64,000 nt of DNA. Source: Leptospira ainlahdjerensis (GTDB lineage: Bacteria; Spirochaetota; Leptospiria; Leptospirales; Leptospiraceae). The notes under the pieces are model-generated. The model was not told the origin of the DNA and made no database searches. It saw nothing but the letters and a program-made list of their open reading frames with translations. Made by a program: the position numbers and the translations under genes. Positions 24,733 through 38,516 of the stretch are shown piece by piece. The stretch is from NCBI RefSeq assembly GCF_016919175.1, contig NZ_JAFFPU010000012.1:62001-126000 (forward strand). Direction: 5' to 3'. How positions within the stretch are numbered: the first letter of the stretch is position 1; the number at the start of each line of letters is the position of its first letter.

Positions 24733-25081
24733 TGAGTTGATCCTCGAATTTGATCGCTTCTGCGTTGATATGGAGTCTGTTTACGGTAATAAAAAGAAGA
24801 ATATACTTGTCCGTCCAATAACGAATGTTGATCAGCGCGTCGGCTTCTTTTTCAGCTAACATAGAATTGACGAGTTTGTCTATCGGAGGCTCCGATAGTG
24901 GAATTCCTACAATCGCCATATCGAAGGTGTTCCAACTTTTGTGGCCTTCCACCGGACCGATCACCTTGTATTTGCGATCCGCTACGGGAATATTACTGGT
25001 CGCCAGTCCCGCCGAGGAAGTGGCGCAATTTGTAAGAATGAATGAGCAAAGAATAAAAACGAAAATCTGAAACGATCTCAT
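24701..25081 (-). CDS. Lipoprotein paralog, first gene of TonB operon
   Basis: 126 aa from ATG at 25081, with AGG five bases upstream. The signal peptide ends LTNC (Cys19). The mature part (VIGPVEGHKSWNTFDMAIVGIPLSEPPID, MLAEKEADALINIRYWTDKYILLFITVNRL) parallels the next lipoprotein. The frame is open further upstream to 25210, but this reaches across the 31-bp palindrome and begins without a signal peptide, so it is not used. It overlaps the next gene by 32 bases. As first gene, it follows the putative operator. Confidence 0.78.
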   Translation of the reverse strand: MRSFQIFVFILCSFILTNCATSSAGLATSNIPVADRKYKVIGPVEGHKSWNTFDMAIVGIPLSEPPIDKLVNSMLAEKEADALINIRYWTDKYILLFITVNRLHINAEAIKFEDQLNDQSGKKRTK

Positions 25082-25130
25082 GATACCTGCCTGCAACCGG
25101 GGTAAAATCAGTATCCCTGAAAGAGCGATT

Positions 25131-25140
25131 TTTATATAAA
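25131..25140 (-). promoter_or_regulatory. Possible -10 region of the TonB operon
   Basis: TATAAA/TATATA on the minus strand about 50 bases upstream of the start at 25081. The matching -35 position would fall at the edge of the palindrome and is weak by consensus, as expected for a promoter controlled by a DNA-binding protein there. Confidence 0.4.
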
Positions 25141-25158
25141 ATCTTCCAATCGGATAAG

Positions 25159-25189
25159 TGTATCTACCAGATAGTATCTGGTAGATACA
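25159..25189. promoter_or_regulatory. Perfect 31-bp palindrome, likely operator
   Basis: Arms TGTATCTACCAGATA and TATCTGGTAGATACA are exact reverse complements around a single G. It lies 78 bases upstream of the first lipoprotein gene and touches the presumed -35 region, with no T-run that would make it a terminator. A dimeric regulator (TetR, GntR or similar) is the natural guess. It does not match the AT-rich Fur or PerR box. Confidence 0.68.
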
Positions 25190-25389
25190 GACGCAAGAAT
25201 AAATTCTCAACTGAAAATTACGAACCGATTTCTTTTAATTATTGTAATCTTCATTTTTAGAAAAGAATGACAAGCTCATAGAAAAAAAGTTTCGTTTCCG
25301 GAAAAAATAACCTCCGAAAAAAGAAAAATCAAATTGAATTCAGAGGTTTTTTTGGGAACAAATTCGGAACTTGTTCGGTCCGGTGAGGA

Positions 25390-26439
25390 TCACTTATGAT
25401 TTCTTTTTCTATATTCTTGGATCAATTTTTCAGCGGCTTGAAAAGAACTGATTTTGTGTTGGCTTACCTTTTCTTCCATATCCTGATAGAGATCCTTCAT
25501 CCGGGAATAGAAATCACCCATCAGATGTTCGGAGACGGTTTCTTCCAGCCAATATTTCGCCTGATCGGTTCTGCGAATTTCAAAGTACCCGTTGGACTTT
25601 AGAGTTTTCTCATATTCTAATATTTGAGTCCAGATCTCCGAGATTCCTTCCTTGGTCACGGCGGAACAGGAAAGCACCTTCGGGGTCCAACCGTTCTCAT
25701 TGGAAGGAAAAAAATGAATCGCGGATTGTGTTTCGACACGGGTAAGCTCGGCTCTTGCCTTATTGTCTCCGTCGGCCTTTGTTACTGCAAAAAGATCCGC
25801 CATTTCCATAATACCTCTTTTGATCCCTTGGAGTTCGTCGCCCGCACCCGCAATCATAAGAAGCAAAAACAAATCCACCATAGAATGTACCGCCGTTTCG
25901 GATTGTCCAACTCCGACGGTTTCCACAAAGATCGTATCAAAGCCTGCGGCTTCGCAGAGATAGATCGTCTCCCGGGTTTTTCTTGCGACTCCGCCCAGAG
26001 AATCTCCGGAGGGAGAAGGCCGAATGAATGCAGAGTCGTTTCTTGATAAATCGAACATCCTCGTTTTGTCTCCGAGAATACTTCCTCCGGAAATCTGGCT
26101 CGAAGGATCGATCGTAAGAACTGCGAGTTTTTTTCCCTGAGAGATCACGTGCATCCCGAAGGCTTCGATGAAGGTGCTCTTTCCGACTCCGGGAATTCCT
26201 GTGATTCCGATTCGAACCGAATTTCCGGAATGCGGAAGACAAGCGTCGATGATTTTTTCTGCGAGTTCTTTGTGAGCGGGGAGTGAACTTTCGACGAGAG
26301 TAATCGCACGGGCAAGTATCATCTTGTTTCCGGAAAGAATTCCTTTTACAAATTCTTCCGCAGAAGGAAGGGCCTTTCTGCGGATTCCGGTGGATCGGAC
26401 TCCGCCGGAAGAAACTCCCGATGATTCTAACCCGCTCAA
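25390..26439 (-). CDS. meaB: MeaB/ArgK GTPase, methylmalonyl-CoA mutase chaperone
   Basis: GTPase of 349 aa that loads and protects the B12 cofactor of methylmalonyl-CoA mutase. Visible are the P-loop GIPGVGKST, then LTIDPSS, the GGVARKTRETI segment, FVETVGVGQSE and the guanine-specificity TKAD motif. It lies 12 bases downstream of the large mutase subunit, the classic arrangement. Confidence 0.94.
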   Translation of the reverse strand: MSGLESSGVSSGGVRSTGIRRKALPSAEEFVKGILSGNKMILARAITLVESSLPAHKELAEKIIDACLPHSGNSVRIGITGIPGVGKSTFIEAFGMHVISQGKKLAVLTIDPSSQISGGSILGDKTRMFDLSRNDSAFIRPSPSGDSLGGVARKTRETIYLCEAAGFDTIFVETVGVGQSETAVHSMVDLFLLLMIAGAGDELQGIKRGIMEMADLFAVTKADGDNKARAELTRVETQSAIHFFPSNENGWTPKVLSCSAVTKEGISEIWTQILEYEKTLKSNGYFEIRRTDQAKYWLEETVSEHLMGDFYSRMKDLYQDMEEKVSQHKISSFQAAEKLIQEYRKRNHK

Positions 26440-26451
26440 AAAAGATTCTTC

Positions 26452-30533
<4,082 letters not shown>

Positions 30534-30623
30534 TTTGAATGTTTCTCTTTTTTGAAAAGGCCCTACAAAGTTCTCTTTCTAGGGAACCTTGCAAAACCCT
30601 GGTGTAAAGTCAAAAACCCATTC

Positions 30624-31616
30624 TCAATTTCCATTTTTGGTTTTGAGATAGTGGGGAACGGATGCCAGAATCGAAAGTGTAAGAGTTCCTACGATCACTC
30701 CTAAGGACACAAGGATCGGGATATGAACCTCGTATCCGAAAACGTAAGGTGAAAAAAGAGGAAGAAGAAGTTTTAATCCTACGAAAGCGAGCAAGACACT
30801 CACTCCTTTTTTGAGAAAGACAAAAAGTTCCATCACACCCGAAAGCATAAAGTAGAGGGAACGAAGTCCGAGGATCGCAAAGATATTCGAAGTATAAACG
30901 ATAAACGCGTCGGTCGTGATCGAAAAGATCGCCGGGATCGAATCCAAGGCGAACATGATATCGCTGAATTCAACGACGAGCAACGTGATGAAGGTGGAAG
31001 TAAAAAGATAGTTTCCGTGTTCCTTGACTACGAACTTTTCCGGGTGATGCGCGTGCGTCATCGGAAGAAACTTCTTCGCAAACTTGATGATCGGAGAAGA
31101 TTCCGGATGAAAGTCTTCCTCTTCTTCCTTATGAACATACATCTTGACCGCAGTATAGAGAAGAAGAATTCCGAAAAGATATAAGATCCAACTGAAAACG
31201 GAAATGAGTTCCGCGCCGACAAAGATCATAAAGGCTCGAAAGATCAAAGCTCCGATGATTCCCCATTTGAGAATCAAAGGTTGATACTGAGGAGTGATCC
31301 GGAACTTCTGAAAGACCATGATAAAGACAAAAAGATTGTCCACGGAAAGAGAATATTCCAAAAGATAACCGGTGATAAATTCAAGGGCTTTTGTTTTTCC
31401 CGCTTCCGGATCGTTCGGACCGTGATCCATAACGAGAATCAAAACGCTAAACGAAATCGCGAGACTGAACCAGAAAAGAGACCAATAAACGGATTCTCTG
31501 AGAGGAATTTTGTGGGCTCGTTTGTTGAGAACAAAAAGATCGAGGTAGATGAGAAGTCCCAAAACCACGGTAAAAATTCCAATTAACGTCAATTCTCCGG
31601 AGTTTACTTGGTTCAT
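30624..31616 (-). CDS. terC: TerC family membrane protein
   Basis: 330 aa with about eight membrane helices. TerC/Alx proteins are metal exporters (manganese in several bacteria) first linked to tellurite resistance. The family signatures are ALEFITGYLLEYSLSVDNLFVF near residue 78 and VVEFSDIMFALDSIPAIF near residue 215; Asp and Glu there are the metal-site residues. A His-rich cytoplasmic loop lies at about 165-195. It is divergent from the YhhN-like gene with only 87 bases between, too little for a manganese riboswitch leader. Confidence 0.9.
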   Translation of the reverse strand: MNQVNSGELTLIGIFTVVLGLLIYLDLFVLNKRAHKIPLRESVYWSLFWFSLAISFSVLILVMDHGPNDPEAGKTKALEFITGYLLEYSLSVDNLFVFIMVFQKFRITPQYQPLILKWGIIGALIFRAFMIFVGAELISVFSWILYLFGILLLYTAVKMYVHKEEEEDFHPESSPIIKFAKKFLPMTHAHHPEKFVVKEHGNYLFTSTFITLLVVEFSDIMFALDSIPAIFSITTDAFIVYTSNIFAILGLRSLYFMLSGVMELFVFLKKGVSVLLAFVGLKLLLPLFSPYVFGYEVHIPILVSLGVIVGTLTLSILASVPHYLKTKNGN

Positions 31617-31703
31617 TTATCCCTCTTGTTTTTCCCGATTCTGGATGACAGAATCCAGGCTCTGTACAAAATTACAATCCCAATTCCCAAGAAGAAGGTT
31701 CAG

Positions 31704-32330
<627 letters not shown>

Positions 32331-32392
32331 ATAATTATTGATTCAGTCTGTAACTTAACTAAGATAGCAAAGAAATCGGGAGAATCTTTATT

Positions 32393-33235
<843 letters not shown>

Positions 33236-33244
33236 ACGATAAGA

Positions 33245-34402
<1,158 letters not shown>

Positions 34403-34809
34403 AAAGAAGAAAGTTTTTCGAACCCGAAAATGTGGGAACTCATACTCAAAATGGGATGAGGAAGAACGATTCAAAACGGAGACGAATCAACGGAAATCCG
34501 TGGGAACTCCTCGGTTTGTTTCGAGATTTCGAAAGGAATTCCTTTTTCGAAGTTTTGAACAAACCCGAAAGGAAAAGACAGAGGATAACTCCGGATTTTC
34601 CTGAGAAAAAGGTAGAAGGAAACCGGTTCCCCAAAGAACCACAAAAAGCCGTTTTGAATGGAAGCCTCTTAGAAAACATGTAGGGAGCTCTTACAAAAAT
34701 ATCCTTTTCCCGTTCTTGCAGCGGATTCTTAGATAAAAAAAGAACTCTTTTACTTTTTTCATTTCAATTCGAAAGAGAAAACGGAATTCTTAGGAAGATA
34801 CAATTTCCA
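34403..34809. other. Intergenic region with short palindromic repeats
   Basis: About 407 bases with no convincing gene. Open frames of 70-83 codons on both strands have Lys/Arg/Phe-rich low-complexity products and no start context. It holds three copies of the GGAACTCC-type repeat (near 34431, 34500 and 34679). Confidence 0.55.
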
Positions 34810-35760
34810 TTGGCGACAAACAAATTTCAAAAAATCAGTGAGATCGGAACCTTATTGTTTCCGGTCTGGGTATTGACCGGTTCGATTCTTTCCTTCTTTT
34901 ATCCGGAGTGGTTTACCTGGTTCACAGGACCTTGGATCACCTATGGACTCGGCGCGACGATGCTCGGAATGGGGATCACACTTTTACCACAAGACTTCAA
35001 AGACGTTTTCAAAACGCCGATTCCGGTTCTTGCCGGAGTGATCTTACAATACACCGTGATGCCCCTTTCCGGTTGGGGAATCGGAATTCTTCTCGATCTA
35101 CCTAGCCCGCTCGCGACCGGGCTCATTGTCGTTTCCTGTTGTCCAGGAGGTGTTGCGTCTAACGTGATCACTTATCTCGCCAAAGGAGATCTGGCGCTTT
35201 CGGTTTCGATGACCGCGTCTTCCACGATTCTTTCCGTCTTTATGACTCCCATGCTTACCTTGCTCTTGATCGGGCAGGGGGTAAAAGCATCCGCGGGAGG
35301 GCTTTTTTTCGATACGTTTCAAGTGGTGATTCTTCCCGTGGCGCTGGGAGTAATCCTGAATTCTTATCTCCCGAAGATTTCCAATAAAATTCAGATCGTT
35401 TCACCGCTTTTTGCCGTGTTTCTGATCACGATGATCGTTTCTTCGATTCTCGGCTCGGGAAGGGAAAAAATTCTTCAATCGGCGGGGTTTTTGATCCTGG
35501 GAGTTGTGGGTTTACACGTTTCCGGATTTTTCTTCGGTTATTTGTTTTCCCGGATTCTTATCAAAAATCGAAAATCCGCAAGAACCATCTCCATCGAAGT
35601 CGGAATGCAAAACTCCGGACTTGGAGTTGTTCTTTCCAGAAATAATTTTTCCGATCCATTAGTCGCCATTCCAGCGGCAATTTCAAGCCTCGTCCATTCC
35701 CTGATCGGAAGCCTTTTAGCGGCTTTCTGGAGAAGATCGGATCCTGACGGAAAGAAATAA
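34810..35760 (+). CDS. Bile acid:sodium symporter (BASS) family transporter
   Basis: 316 aa with about nine to ten membrane helices. BASS transporters import organic anions (bile acids, pantoate, pyruvate-type acids) with sodium. Signature stretches are ATMLGMGITLLPQDFKDV, VSCCPGGVASNVITYLAKGDLALSVSMT and VGMQNSGLGVVLSRNNFSDP. The start is TTG at 34810, chosen because it precedes the first helix with nothing usable upstream. Substrate unknown. Confidence 0.88.
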   Translation: MATNKFQKISEIGTLLFPVWVLTGSILSFFYPEWFTWFTGPWITYGLGATMLGMGITLLPQDFKDVFKTPIPVLAGVILQYTVMPLSGWGIGILLDLPSPLATGLIVVSCCPGGVASNVITYLAKGDLALSVSMTASSTILSVFMTPMLTLLLIGQGVKASAGGLFFDTFQVVILPVALGVILNSYLPKISNKIQIVSPLFAVFLITMIVSSILGSGREKILQSAGFLILGVVGLHVSGFFFGYLFSRILIKNRKSARTISIEVGMQNSGLGVVLSRNNFSDPLVAIPAAISSLVHSLIGSLLAAFWRRSDPDGKK

Positions 35761-35864
35761 TTCAAAGAATCCGCTGCTTTACCGATTTCAACTCAGTTCG
35801 CTTAACAAAACCAATTCCTAAACGACGGGGACAGGCTCTGTCCATCCTTATAAATTCGAAAACA

Positions 35865-35893
35865 TTACAAATGTAATAGACTGGAATTATAAT
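35865..35893 (+). promoter_or_regulatory. Sigma-70-like promoter with overlapping palindrome
   Basis: TTACAA, a 17-base spacer, then a perfect TATAAT. The arms ATTACA and TGTAAT of an inverted repeat (6+2+6, 35864-35877) cover the -35 hexamer and could be an operator. The next reading frame with a ribosome site is the small peptide at 35965. Confidence 0.55.
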
Positions 35894-35964
35894 CTATGAC
35901 AGCTGGGAGTGGAAAACGGGAGCTCAGAACGGTTATAATGAGATAGAAAGGAAATCAAAGTTGT

Positions 35965-36210
35965 ATGGTTAGAGTGAGCCAAATCGCGGTCTTAATACTG
36001 CTTGCGGGTTTTAGCACGGAAGCGAGCGAGCTCGAAATAAAGAAGCAGTACGGCGGAATCGAGGAGAAAGCCGCGCCGCGGATCCTGACAAAGAATTTTT
36101 TTTCCACCAAAGATCTCATTCTCCGAATCGTACAAACCAGTTCGAACCACAACTTGCGATCCGAAAGAAGAAACTGTGTTTTCTGTCATTCCGGATCGGA
36201 GAAAATTTAG
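35965..36210 (+). CDS. Small exported peptide with CxxCH motif (candidate)
   Basis: 81 aa from ATG at 35965, with AAAGGAAA about ten bases upstream. A signal peptide is visible (VRVSQIAVLILLAGFSTEAS). Near the end it has CVFCH (Cys71, Cys74, His75), the covalent heme c motif. A normal cytochrome c would continue beyond the motif with a Met ligand, so this may be a truncated or relic cytochrome, or chance. Confidence is limited by the short length and lack of a recognised family. Confidence 0.4.
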   Translation: MVRVSQIAVLILLAGFSTEASELEIKKQYGGIEEKAAPRILTKNFFSTKDLILRIVQTSSNHNLRSERRNCVFCHSGSEKI

Positions 36211-36324
36211 CAATCGCATCCTAGCAAAATGGATCGATAGTTTTCCAAAGAGGCAAACGATTTCTTCGAGTCTTGTTAAAAATCGGCTCGTATTCTTTTC
36301 TTCGAATTCACGCATCCTTCGATT

Positions 36325-37401
36325 TTATTTCCGCTTTGAAAGAAAGATGGTCAACCTCTGTAGCTGATCCTTTGAGGTGGATTTGGATTCCGGCAAAACT
36401 TTGGCGTAAATGTTCTTCAAGTGATTTCTCAAAGTACCGTTGGAAACGTTCAAAATCAATTGGATGAAAGTCCGACTGTGTCCGGCCTCTACGAGTTCGC
36501 AGATTCGAATCTCCTGTTTCGAAAGCCCGTAACCTTCCAGATTCGAACTCGGAACCGAGAGGATTTCTTCAGTGTTGTAAGAATGGAAAAAAAGAAAGGC
36601 CATAAACGAACACGCGCTCAACGAAGAAATTCCTGCGACGTAAATCTCCCGAAACGGAACGAATTTAAGAACGGTCCAGAAGAACATACCGATCGTCACT
36701 CCGATCGCAATCGAAATGAGAATGTTCGCGCCGATTCGAAGCAGACTTGCTCTTCCTGCATTGTATCGATTCAAATAAACCGAAAGAACCACCGAAAGTG
36801 TTGCGTCGACGACGGGGTGTAGGGGAGGAAAATCCATTCCATACAAAGGTAGAAAATTCGTAAAAAGAGCGGACCACCAAAAAAGAAACACACCCACGAA
36901 AAACCGTTTTTCGAAAAATACGTTCCATTGAACTGGCTTTAAAAAAAAGTAAATACACACGCACATCGAAAGAACGTGAATACCGATTCCGATCGCTCCG
37001 CCGGCTGGAGAAACGAGAGGAGCCAAACCGAATGGAAAGGATTGAAAACCCGCGATAAAAACCCGAGGGAAAGAAGCACAAAGAAAATCCAAAACGAGAG
37101 CGATCGCAAAAACGAAAATCGTAAACCGATTTAAAATTCTTCTCCCCGTACAAAAACTCGCCATCCCAACGAGCACTGGGGAAAGGATAAAAAAAGAATG
37201 ACACTGAAAAATCCACCAAGCCAGTCCGAGTTCTTCCGTGGAAGCGGTACACATCGCCGCAGTAGTCGCATTTTGAATCCCGATCGCGAGATAAAAAACC
37301 GTCATCAGCTTATGGAAGCGATGATCCCGACGAATATTTTCAATCAAACAGCTCGCATTCGCAAGAGCCGCCATGATCGGTACTATGAAAAAAATTTCCA
37401 A
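36325..37401 (-). CDS. Membrane-bound LuxR family regulator
   Basis: 358 aa. The first ~270 residues hold about eight membrane helices with short loops (such as LVGMASFCTGRRI). The C terminus (about 290-350) is a LuxR-type helix-turn-helix (GLSKQEIRICELVEAGHSRTFIQ, NGTLRNHLKNIYAKV). A one-component membrane sensor that binds DNA directly is suggested. Its target is unknown; it is convergent with the CxxCH peptide and divergent from rpmG. Confidence 0.83.
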   Translation of the reverse strand: MEIFFIVPIMAALANASCLIENIRRDHRFHKLMTVFYLAIGIQNATTAAMCTASTEELGLAWWIFQCHSFFILSPVLVGMASFCTGRRILNRFTIFVFAIALVLDFLCASFPRVFIAGFQSFPFGLAPLVSPAGGAIGIGIHVLSMCVCIYFFLKPVQWNVFFEKRFFVGVFLFWWSALFTNFLPLYGMDFPPLHPVVDATLSVVLSVYLNRYNAGRASLLRIGANILISIAIGVTIGMFFWTVLKFVPFREIYVAGISSLSACSFMAFLFFHSYNTEEILSVPSSNLEGYGLSKQEIRICELVEAGHSRTFIQLILNVSNGTLRNHLKNIYAKVLPESKSTSKDQLQRLTIFLSKRK

Positions 37402-37672
37402 AATAAGTCCATTTTGAGAATGTTGGCAAACGAGATCGAAGAAAATACCACTCTGATTCTAAGATTGAATTTACAACAAATTTCTCGTCCTTTTTCGAGA
37501 ATTTAATCTATTCCTCCTTGATTTTTAAGCCCTCTCACTTTTTCTAGCAGAATACAACCTCCAGTACGACATTTTCAGGACTCAAGAACCAACTTTTGAA
37601 CCGAATGGAACTGAAAATCAGGAATTTTCCGTCTTACTATGAGGAATTTATTGAAATCGAGACAGTAGCGCC

Positions 37673-37837
37673 ATGAGAGAAATTATCAAGCTCGTTTGTC
37701 AGGAACCAGGTTGTTCAAAGGGAAAGAGTACTTATCTCCTTACTAAGAACAAAAAGGCTAAAACCGAAAAACTGGTAACTAAAAAATTCTGCAAATTTTG
37801 CAGAAAACACACCGAATACAAGGAAACCAAGGTCTAA
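37673..37837 (+). CDS. rpmG: 50S ribosomal protein L33
   Basis: 54 aa: MREIIKLVCQEPGC, then TYLLTKNKKAK, then KFCKFCRKHTEYKETKV. It has the zinc-binding type with Cys9, Cys14, Cys40 and Cys43. The length matches L33. It lies 18 bases ahead of the DksA-like gene. The usual secE-nusG neighbours are not in this window, and no tRNA-Trp gene is visible beside it. Confidence 0.93.
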   Translation: MREIIKLVCQEPGCSKGKSTYLLTKNKKAKTEKLVTKKFCKFCRKHTEYKETKV

Positions 37838-37855
37838 GATTTCCAGGAAATAGGT

Positions 37856-38314
37856 ATGACTGCAAAAAAACCAGCACCCGCGTACGACAAAAAAGCTCTT
37901 CAGGAAATCAAAGAGCTTCTCCTAGAGAAAAAAAATACTCTCTTGGAAAAGTACGCCCACTGGGAAGATAACAGTAAACCTTCCGGTCTCAAAGAAATGG
38001 GGGATATCGCCGATATCGCTTCCGAGATCAACGAAGAAACTCTGAGTTCGGTTCTTTCCGAGGCCGAAATCGAAACAATCCGTGAAATCGATGTCGCTTT
38101 GGACAAGATCGAAGACGGAACCTACGGGGTCTGCGAAGGAACCGGAAAAAAAATTCCAATCGCGCGCCTCAAAGCAATTCCTTGGACTCGTTATACCGTT
38201 GAATTTGCAGAAACTCTTTCCAGAGGAAAGGGCGGCTTTATGCGGAAAAGCAACGCGGGAAGCCTCACTGGCGCCTATAAAATTCCTACCGACATGGATT
38301 CGATGGACGACTGA
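37856..38314 (+). CDS. DksA/TraR family protein without zinc cysteines
   Basis: 152 aa. DksA proteins enter the RNA polymerase secondary channel and tune transcription with ppGpp. The coiled coil (about 12-85) has GDIADIASE, with Asp50 and Asp53 at the tip-like region of the family, and the globular domain reads YGVCEGTGKKIPIARLKAIPWTRY. Only one Cys (Cys93) remains of the four zinc ligands, as in zinc-independent DksA2-type proteins. Co-transcribed with rpmG. Function by family, not proven here. Confidence 0.85.
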   Translation: MTAKKPAPAYDKKALQEIKELLLEKKNTLLEKYAHWEDNSKPSGLKEMGDIADIASEINEETLSSVLSEAEIETIREIDVALDKIEDGTYGVCEGTGKKIPIARLKAIPWTRYTVEFAETLSRGKGGFMRKSNAGSLTGAYKIPTDMDSMDD

Positions 38315-38378
38315 TTCGTTCTTCTTTCCTTCCTTTTTTATACACCTTCTTTCCTAAACCTTATCTTTTTATAAAAGA

Positions 38379-38424
38379 AAGAATTCACCCTTGGAAGTGC
38401 CGGACAGGCGCTTTAGGAATTCTT
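38379..38424 (+). terminator. Possible hairpin after the DksA-like gene
   Basis: AAGAATTC and GAATTCTT pair as outer arms, and AAGTGCC with GGCGCTT as an inner stem with one G-U pair. No strong T-run follows, so it could be a terminator or a control element before the next gene at 38517. Confidence 0.35.
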
Positions 38425-38516
38425 CGCTTATCAATTTCTTTCTAAGAATCGGAAAGCTTTTTCAAAAACGTTTTTTAGATTGAAATCTGATTCTTTTTAC
38501 AAAATCCTCTTTATTC

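Larger units (their letters stand above)
25082..25389. other. Intergenic region with promoter and palindrome
   Basis: About 308 bases between the TonB operon start and the meaB end. It holds the perfect palindrome at 25159-25189, with an AT-rich TATATAAA at 25131-25140 on the operon side that could serve as the -10 element. The part from 25190 to 25389 is AT-rich and shows no gene. Confidence 0.6.
35761..36324. other. Intergenic region, promoter and one candidate peptide
   Basis: About 564 bases between the BASS gene and the end of the LuxR gene. The left part shows no gene; a promoter-like element at 35865-35893 leads to the candidate peptide at 35965. Confidence 0.5.

Noticed and set aside
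25082..25210. N-terminal extension of the first TonB-operon lipoprotein
   Set aside because: It would place coding sequence over the perfect palindrome and put 43 residues ahead of a clear signal peptide.
30534..30623. Terminator between terC and mutA
   Set aside because: The arms I could find (AAGTTCTC with GGAACCTT) are imperfect and lack a T-run in the right place.
31617..31703. Manganese riboswitch before terC
   Set aside because: Only 87 bases lie between the divergent starts, too few for the usual yybP-ykoY element, and no such fold is visible.
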